A DNA stretch of 64,000 nucleotides from Chelonoidis abingdonii (taxonomy: Eukaryota; Chordata; Testudines; Testudinidae). The stretch lies in NCBI RefSeq assembly GCF_003597395.2, contig NC_133778.1:19579538-19643537 (forward strand), written 5' to 3'. Both the position numbers and the translations under genes were made by a program. The notes under the pieces are model-generated. The model made no database searches and was not told where the DNA came from. It worked only from the letters and a program-made list of their open reading frames with translations. Shown in pieces: positions 56,687 to 64,000 of this stretch (positions within the stretch are counted from its first letter, which is position 1; each line of letters begins with the position of its first letter).

Positions 56687-58279
56687 TGCCCGTTATCCTC
56701 CACACACTCAGAGCCGCGCCTCCCTTACCCCCCGTTATCCTCCACACACACAGAGCACACGCCCCCCTTGCCGCCCCTTATCCTCCACACACACAGAGCA
56801 CACGCCCTCCTCGCCCCCCCTTATCCTCCACACACTCAGAGCCGCACCCCCCCGCTGCCCGTTATCCTCCGCACAATCGGAGCCGCGCCCCCCCCGCCTT
56901 ATTCTCCACACACTCAGAGCCGCGCCCCCCGTTATCCTCCACATACTCAAAGCCGCGCCCCCCCGCTGCCCGTTATCCTCCACACACTCAGAGCCGCGCC
57001 CCCTCACCCCCGTTATCCTCCACACACACAGAGCCGCGCCCCCCGTTATCCTCCAGACACTCAGAGCCGCGCCCCCCTCGCCCCCCGTTATCCTCCACAC
57101 ACTCAGAGCCGGGCCCCCTGTTATCCTCCACATTCGGAGCCGCGCCCCCCTCGCCCCCCGTTGTCCTACACACACAGAGCACGCACCCCCCCTTATCCTC
57201 CACACACACACAGAGCCGCGCCCCCCTCGCCCCCCGTTATCCTCCACACACACAGAGCACGTGCCCCCCTCGCCCCCGTTATCCTNCACACACACACAGA
57301 GCCGCGCCCCCCTCGCCCCCCGTTATCCTCCACACACACAGAGCACGTGCCCCCCTCGCCCCCGTTATCCTCCACACACTCAAAGAGCCGCGCCCCCCCC
57401 GCTGCCCGTTATCCTCCACACACACACAGCACGTGCCCCCCTCTCCCCCGTTATCCTCCACACACACAGAGCCGCGCCCCCCTCGCCCCCCTTATCCTCC
57501 ACACACACAGAGCACGTGCCCCCCCTTATCCTCCACACACTCAGAGCACGTGCCCCCCGTTATCCTCTACACACACAGAGCCGCGCCCCCCGTTATCCTC
57601 TACACACACAGAGCCGCGCCCCCCTCACCCCGGTTATCCTCCACACACACAGAGCCGCGCCCCCCTCGCCCCCCATTTTCCTCCACACACACAGAGCCGC
57701 GCCCCGTTATCCTCCACACACTCAGAGCCACGCCCCCCTCGCCCTCATTATCCTCCACACACACAGAGCTGCGCCCCCCTCGCCCCATTATCCTCCACAC
57801 ACACAGAGCACGCACCCCCCCTTATCCTCCACACACTCAGAGCCGCGCCCCCCGTTATCCTCCACACACACAGAGCCGCGCCCCCTCGCCCCCCATTTTC
57901 CTCCACATACTCAGAGCCACGCCCCGTTATCCTCCACACTCAGAGCACGCGCCCCCCTTGCTGCCCGTTATCCTCCACACACTCAGAGCCGCGCCCCCCA
58001 CTGCCCTTTATCCTCCACACACACAGAGCACATGTCCCCCTCGCCCCCGTTATCCTCCACACACTCAGAGCCGTGCCCCCGCTCCCCGTTATCCTCCACA
58101 CACACAGGGCACGCGCCCCCCTCGCCCCCCGTTATCCTCCACACACTCAAAGAGCCGCGCCCCCCAGCTGCCCGTTATCCTCCACACACTCAGAGCCGCG
58201 CCCCTGTTATCCTTCACACACTCAGAGCACGCGCCCCCCTCGCCGCCCTGTTATCCTCCACACACTCAGAGCACGCACT
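56687..58279 (+). repeat. GC-rich minisatellite, about 40 units of about 39 bp
   Basis: The unit reads roughly CGTTATCCTCCACACACWCA then GAGCCGCGCCCCCCTCGCCC. A second unit type has GAGCACGTGCCCCC or GAGCACGCGCCCCC. Units vary in length by loss or gain of the CTCGCCCC part. A single unresolved base (n) sits at 57286. The unit has no stop codon in any plus frame, which creates several long artefactual ORFs. Confidence 0.95.
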
Positions 58280-58560
58280 CCCCACCCATTACTGCCTCCC
58301 CCACCCACTGCCTGCCCCGTGAATGCCAGTTACTGCTCCCCCATCTCCCTCAATGACACTTACTGCATCCCCCAAAAACTTAGTAGCCCCACAGCATTCC
58401 CCCTCAATGCCAGTTCATGCCCCTGGCATCCTGGCACCTCATCACTATCAGTTACTGCTCCCCCAACACATAGCACCACATCACTGTCAGTTACTACCAT
58501 GCATGCCTCTTACTGTTCTCAGCAACTTTTTCTTCTTCTCTTGGCTACCAGGGCCTTTCC
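58280..58560 (+). repeat. Imperfect short-repeat tail after the minisatellite
   Basis: Loose repeats of words like ATGCCAGTTACTGCTCCCCC and TCACTATCAGTTACTGCTCC, spaced irregularly. Probably a degenerate second tandem array. Confidence 0.5.
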
Positions 58561-58795
58561 ACTCCAAACTTCCATGGGGGCCCTTATTGCAGGGCTTAAA
58601 ATGGAATTTCATTTCCACTGGCTCCTGGGGATGCTACTTGGCATCCCTCTCATTTGAACAACATTTAACACATGTCTTTAAACTACTGATCAGATATCAA
58701 CTACTGCTACTAACATTTCTACAGCATCTACAGATCCCAATCAGACTGGAGACCCAGTGTGCTGGGGTCTGTACTAACAGGTATGAAGACATTGT

Positions 58796-59110
58796 GGGTA
58801 TGTCTACACTGCAGTATAAACCCCAGGTTTGGACTCAGACTTCAGCCTAGCCTTTCCCCCCGCACCATGCATCTACACACAAATCATGCTAATCCAAGGC
58901 TCAGCAGCAACATTTTGGATTACACTAAGAAATCTGGAGTATGGGTGGCTGGACTCAGGCTTGCATAATACCGTGTAGACACTGGAACCTCACTTTGAGA
59001 CATAGCATTCAACAATTCCTAAGGTGGAGCTACAAATGACTATTAACACGCCCAGGACTGCTAACTCAAGTTCTAACAACCCTCTGCTTACATTCAGTGT
59101 AGACATACCC
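58796..59110. mobile_element. TIR element, GGGTATGTCTACACTG type
   Basis: Ends GGGTATGTCTACACTG and CAGTGTAGACATACCC are a perfect 16-bp inverted pair. Length is 315 bp. The outer bases resemble those of the Harbinger-type element at 26791-28858. The target duplication is unclear. Confidence 0.85.
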
Positions 59111-61562
59111 TATCCCTCTCCTCCAGACTTTACAACCTAATTAGCCCAGCTCAGAGGCATACATGCCCAAATAGGGTTTTAGACTAGTCTCAGATTTGGA
59201 TTTCTAAAGCCTGCTTCCAAAATCTTACAATTAGTGGAAGTGCTTTGGCAAGACAGTTCTTCCTTCCTGCTAATGTCCAGCTTCACTTTTAAAGTTAAGT
59301 TTGGTGTCGATCATTTTTTAAATGGCAAAGAGAAACCCAAGGTTTGGGGCAGAAGGGAAGCAGGTGAGATTAAAAGAGCAGACAAACTCAGGCTTTTCAG
59401 TTTCCTCCATGTAGGCAAGTTAGCTCCTGCAGCATTATCCCCATTTCATAGGTAAGGAAACTGAAACACAGGGGTTCAGTGACTTGCTCATGGCCACAGA
59501 GGAAGTCTGTTAGAGCCAACATCAGAAGCAAAGTGTCTCCGACTCCTATGTTCTGAATCCATTTCTATCTTTGTCCCATACGAGGATTTTGGGATTAGAA
59601 GAGGAATAGCATCTGTTGTGGAAAAGATGCTGGGGCAGGTTTTTTTGTTTCATTAAATCCCATGGGGTAGTGATGTTAACGGCAGCTCAGGAGCATTGAA
59701 TTCTCTCATTTATACAACCACCTGTGGTGGTTAGTCGCATTTAAAAAGGCAGCAAGTAGGATAGTTAGTACACTGTCTCTAGGCCCTATGAACCTGATTT
59801 CTGGGCGTGGGAGAAGAAACATGGTTTCTATGTGGCTGTGTAGTTTTAGTAGAATAGGAGTAGGCTTTGTAATGCAGAAAATGAAAGTTACCTTTAATCA
59901 GAAAGTTGAAAAGGACACCAAGTTACACACAACAGCACTAATGCAGATATTCACAAATTTCACCATATAAAAAGCCATTCTTTATAGAGGGTATTTTCTT
60001 TGAAATTCTAAGACTTGTTAAAATATGTAGATGTCAAAGGTGGTTTTGTGAGAACCATAGCCTTGTTATTAGAGAGAGCTGGTCAAGCTTTTAGTTTAAT
60101 CAGCTGATGTCCACCCCAGGTCCTAAAAGGTGCTTATTGAAAGAAATGAGACTCAGTTTTAGTTTTTGTTTGCTTCTTAAACAAACTAAAATAAAATCAA
60201 GAAAACTTATCACTAAAGCTAAGCTATTAATAATACTAGACTAAAACCAAAACATTGCATCAAAAGCAACAAATAAAATGTCAAGTTTGTCTCAATAGTG
60301 TACTGGAGTTAAATCCTCAAATTAATACAATTATAATCAGTCCTCAAATTCTAAAAAGGTGACTGCCCATTTGATTAAGAGTCCCAACTAAAGAGTTTCA
60401 CCCAAATCAATCAAATCCATTATGTGAATTTAGTATTAAATTACTTAAGCAAAACCACTTTATTTAATGTCTAAATGAAATAATAAAGCTTCCTTTTCAA
60501 ACTTCAATTCTTATGTGGTAGCTCACTCTCCTCCCACCCCACCAGAGATATAATTTAAAGTCTAACAGAACACTCTTAAAACAGAAGTTTGCCAAAAGTT
60601 ATAGATGACAATCTCAAGTTTCTCAGGACTTTTAAGCACTTTTGATTGTCTTTGATACAATGTTTGGGGCTATTAAAACCCAGGGAAATTTTCTTTCTGG
60701 TGCATTCTCTATGTGAGCTTTTGGGTGTTTTCACTCACATGAATGCACACAATTGCTTTCACATCCTAAAACTAAAGTAAGAAGGCTGTTACATCTCACA
60801 GATAACGAAAAATAGAAAATGGAAAAATAAGATACTTAAAATTTGTAGGCGTTCACAAATTCTTCAGTTCTCACAGTTCTCTGGACTCTCATGGAGTAGG
60901 TCTGGAACTGCAGTCAGGGAGCTAGCTGTGATGTTCTGCTGGCACAGTGCTTCTAATTAGCAGACCTTATTTGGGGGCATGGAAAGACTGGTCAAATATT
61001 GGCATAGACTGTTAATTGATGTTACTTCCTCTCTCTACGGTGATCAGTCGTGATGATTCTGGAACATGAGTCTTCCATCAAATAGCTTGTTGACCTGAAA
61101 GGTGAGGTCTCTCAGCTTTACTCTGATTCTTATGATTTACAAGTTTCCCTTGGTCCAACTTGCATCTCCTTCTTCCAAGGTCTTTGGACAGATCAGATGC
61201 AAGGCTTATTATGAAGCCATACAACTCAATCTAATTAAGTTTGAATTAAGCCATTATTAGCAAATGCCAACTTGGAAAAGGCCTTTTTAAGCCAGCAGTT
61301 TTAAAAATATTTGGTATTTTCAATATCACAGTAACTTCTGGTCTGTAGTTCCCGCAAAATATGAAAAATTATGACACATAAAACCTACTTTTGAGGAAGC
61401 TGGCATGGTCTTATCTGAGTCAAATGTCTTAAAAAGTCACCAGTTATCAGAAAATTCAATATAAAACTCCTATAGAAATAACTAATGAGAAAACCCTTAA
61501 CACAACAAAGCCAGTTCCTCAAACATTCATTCATCCATCACCAAATGAAAAGTAATCCAGAC
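59111..61562. other. Probable intron 1 or flank of the next gene
   Basis: AT-rich. It contains a MIR-like SINE (about 59440-59570: ATCCCCATTTCATAGGTAAG and GTGACTTGCTCATGGCCACA). No exon recognised. Confidence 0.5.
59440..59570 (+). repeat. MIR-like SINE fragment
   Basis: ATCCCCATTTCATAGGTAAG, GAAACTGAAACACAGGGGTT, then GTGACTTGCTCATGGCCACA, in MIR order. Confidence 0.68.
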
Positions 61563-64000
61563 TGATAATCCTAGTAAGGAGGGCTTTAAACTAGGTTTGC
61601 TGGGGCAAGGAGACCAAAGCCCTGAGGTAAGTGAGGAAATGGGATACTGGGAGGAAGCACGAGCAGGAGAGCACAAGAGGGGAAGACTCCTGTCTCATTC
61701 TGAGAAAGCAGGACAATCAGTGAGTTATCTTAAGTGCCTATACACAAATGCAAGAAGCCTGGGAAACAAGCACGGAGAACTGGAAGTCCTGGCACAGTCA
61801 AGGAACTATGATGTGGTTGGAATAACAAAGACTTGGTGGGATAACTCACATGACTGGAGTACTGTCATGGATGGATACAGGGCCGGCTCCAGGCACCAGC
61901 TGAGCAAGCAGGTGCTTGGGGCGGTCAAGGGGAAGGGGCGGCACATTGGGCTATTCGGCGGCAGCTCCCCCGGTCCCTCTCAAAGGGAAGGACCTGCTGT
62001 GGAATTGCCGCCGAAGAAGAAAGCAGCACGGTGGAAGTGCCACTGATCACAATTTTTTTTTCCCTTCCCCGCTGATTGGGGTAGCAAAAACCCTGGATGT
62101 ATATAAACTGTTCAGGAAAGAAAGGCAGGGCAGAAGAGCTAGGGGAGTTCCATTGTATGTAAGAGAGCAGTATGACTGCTCAGAGCTCTGATATGAAGCT
62201 GCAGAAAAACCTGAGAGTCTCTGGATTAAGTTTAGAAGCGTGAGCAACAAGGGTGATGTCGTGGTGAGAGTCTGCTATAGACCACCAGACTAGGTGGATG
62301 AGGTGGACAAGGCTTTATTCCGGCAACTAACAGAAGTTACTAGATCGCAGGCCTTGGTTCTCTTGGGAGACTTTAATCACCCTGATACCTGCTGGGAGAG
62401 CAATACAGCGGTGCACGGACAATCCAGGAAGTTTTTGGAAAATGTAGGGGACAATTTCCTGGTGCAAGTGATGGAGGAACCAACTAGGGGCAGAGCTCTT
62501 CTTGACCTGCTGCACACAAAACAGAAAGAATTAGTAGAGGAAGCAAAAGTGGATGGGAACCTGGGAGGCAGTGACCATGAGATAGTCGAGTTCAGGATCC
62601 TGACACAAGGAAGAAAGGAGAGCAGCAGAATATGGACCCTGGACTTCAGAAAAGCAGACTTTGACTCCCTGAGGGAACTGATGGGCAGGATTCCCTGGTA
62701 GAATAACATGAGGGGGAAAGGAGTCCAGGAGACTGGCTTGTATTTATAAAGAATCTTATTGACGTTGCATGAAAAACCATCCGATGGGTGTAAAATAGAA
62801 AAGCGACGGACCAGCGTTGGCTTATCAGTGAAATTCCTTGCTGTCTTTAAACACAAAAAAAGTACGCTTACAAGAAGTGGAGATTGCCAAATGGACCAGG
62901 GAGAGTAAAAATATTCGCTCAGGCATTCAGGAGTGATCAGGAAGGCCAATCACACTTGGAGTTGCAGCTGCAAGAATGTTAAGAGTAACAAGAAGGGTTT
63001 CGTCAGGGTATTCTGTTACGCAACGAAGAAAGTCTAGGGAAAAGTGGTGGGCCTACTGAATTGAGGGAGCATTCCTAGTGACAGAGGATGTGGAAAAGTT
63101 AATAATGCACTCAATGCTTTTTTTGCCTCCTGTCTTCACGAACAAGGTCAGCTCCCAGACTCTTGCACTGGGCAGCACAGAATGAGGAGGAGATGACCAG
63201 CCCTCTGTGAGAAAGAAGTGGTTTGGGACAACACTACAACAAAATTTAGAAAAGCTGGAGGAGCACAAATCCACGGGCTGGTATGCACTGCATCCGAGGG
63301 TGCTAAGGAAGGTGGCGGTGTGATTTGCAGACCATTGGCCATTATCTTGAAAACTCATAGTGAATCAGGGGAGGTACCGATGACTGACAAGGGCAATGTA
63401 GTAACCCATCTTTAAACAGGGAAGGAGAGGATCCAGGGAACTACAGGCCGTCAGCCTCACCTCAGTCCCTGAAATCATGAGTGTACTTCAAGGAATCATT
63501 CTGAAGCCTTAGAGGAGAGGAAAGTGTCAGAAACAGTCAGCATGGCGATTTCACTAAGGGGCAAAGTCATGCCCTGACTACCTATTGTTTTCTATGGAGA
63601 TAACTGGGTCTGTGGATGAGGGCGAAAGCAGTGGATGTGTTATTCCTTGACTTCAGCAAGATTATTTGACTATTTCTCCACAGTATTCTTTGCTGGCAAG
63701 TTAAGAAGTATGGGCTGGCATAATGGATATACAGGTGGATAGAGAGCTGGTTGGATCGTTGGGCTCACGGGTAGGATCAACTGCGCTCCATGTCTAGTGG
63801 CAGCGGTATCAAGTGGAGTGCCCCAACAGTTGGTTCCTGGGGTGGTTTTGTTCAATATCTTCATTAATGATCCGAGAGGATGGCTTGTACTGCACTCTCA
63901 GCAAGTTTACGATGACACTAAACTGGGAGGCATCGGCCGTGCAGAGTATTGCTGGGGGTAGGATTAGGATACAGAGGGACTTCGACAAATAGAGGATTGG
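61563..64000 (+). mobile_element. CR1 non-LTR retrotransposon, plus orientation, degenerate, runs off the right edge
   Basis: ORF2 begins near 61597 with degenerate N-terminal endonuclease sequence (CLYTNARSLGNKHGELEVLA, ITKTWWDNSHDWS). After an inserted element the endonuclease resumes (RRARGVPLYVREQYDC). 62294-62701 gives [38 protein letters not shown] and [22 protein letters not shown] remnants follow to the edge (SSGVPQ near 63810, YDDTKLGG near 63910). Many stops and frameshifts: inactive. Confidence 0.9.
61880..62097 (+). mobile_element. Non-autonomous element inserted in the CR1 endonuclease region
   Basis: Interrupts CR1 after the DGYR codons and before KLFRKERQGRRARG. Left end GGGCCGGCTCCAGGCACC, right end near CAAAAACCCTGGA. 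In the family I recall, the right end would mirror GGCCGGCTCCAGG, but here it breaks off after CCTGGA. A poly-T run sits near its right side. Confidence 0.65.

Noticed and set aside
56687..58279. CRISPR array
   Set aside because: Units are contiguous and diverged with no constant repeat and unique spacers, and the genome is vertebrate. It is a minisatellite.
56554..58657. Three overlapping long plus-strand ORFs (600, 697 and 353 codons) as Pro/His/Thr-rich proteins
   Set aside because: They are the minisatellite read in all three plus frames. The unit has no stop codon in any of them, and the three translations are only frame-shifted versions of one repeat.
61597..62046. 149-codon plus-strand ORF as an independent gene
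   Set aside because: It is the start of the CR1 endonuclease region fused by read-through to an inserted element.
56650..64000. ICA1L coding exons
   Set aside because: I looked for the conserved ICA1L N-terminal region and did not find it. It probably lies beyond the right edge.

Overview
This is vertebrate nuclear DNA, and most likely turtle. Evidence for this is the intron-rich gene structure with GT-AG splice sites, degenerate CR1 LINEs, MIR-like SINEs, many small terminal-inverted-repeat (TIR) elements of hAT, Tc1/mariner and Harbinger type, and the absence of recognisable Alu or L1 sequence. A crocodilian or another reptile cannot be excluded from sequence alone. The two protein-coding genes, their head-to-head order and their splicing match human chromosome 2q33 (CARF / WDR12 / ICA1L).

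Layout. (1) 585-31194, minus strand: eleven coding exons of CARF (calcium-responsive transcription factor, formerly ALS2CR8). They give 532 codons plus one base from the start; the C-terminal exons lie beyond the left edge. (2) 36470-37830: a CpG-rich bidirectional promoter carrying YY1-like, ZNF143-like, GC-box and CACGTG motifs. (3) 37708-51239, plus strand: a complete WDR12 gene with 13 coding exons. They sum to 1272 nt, or 423 residues plus stop, the same length as human WDR12. A polyadenylation signal lies at 51546. (4) 51552-56180: AT-rich intergenic DNA. (5) 56180-56650: a second CpG-rich patch with a good splice donor, probably the promoter and first exon of the next gene (ICA1L by synteny). 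It is followed directly by a 1.6 kb GC-rich minisatellite of roughly 39-bp units (56687-58279). (6) 58280-64000: probable first intron or flank, with a TIR element, a MIR-like SINE and a plus-strand CR1 running off the right edge.

CARF is a DNA-binding activator in calcium-regulated transcription. WDR12 is the PeBoW subunit for 60S ribosome biogenesis. The two share a promoter region but no pathway that I can show from sequence. The introns hold an antisense endogenous retrovirus-like element with two LTR copies, a Harbinger-type element with a broken Myb/SANT-like reading frame, an inverted pair of mariner-type MITEs, several hAT-type elements with 8-bp target duplications, and a partial local duplication at 6948-7542.

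I do not see a novel biological system here. The items most worth a second look are the minisatellite beside the putative ICA1L promoter, the promoter motifs between CARF and WDR12, the deletion-bearing duplication at 7 kb, and the composite TIR element at 23 kb. Exon coordinates were derived by reading splice signals and comparing with remembered human proteins; no alignment was run.
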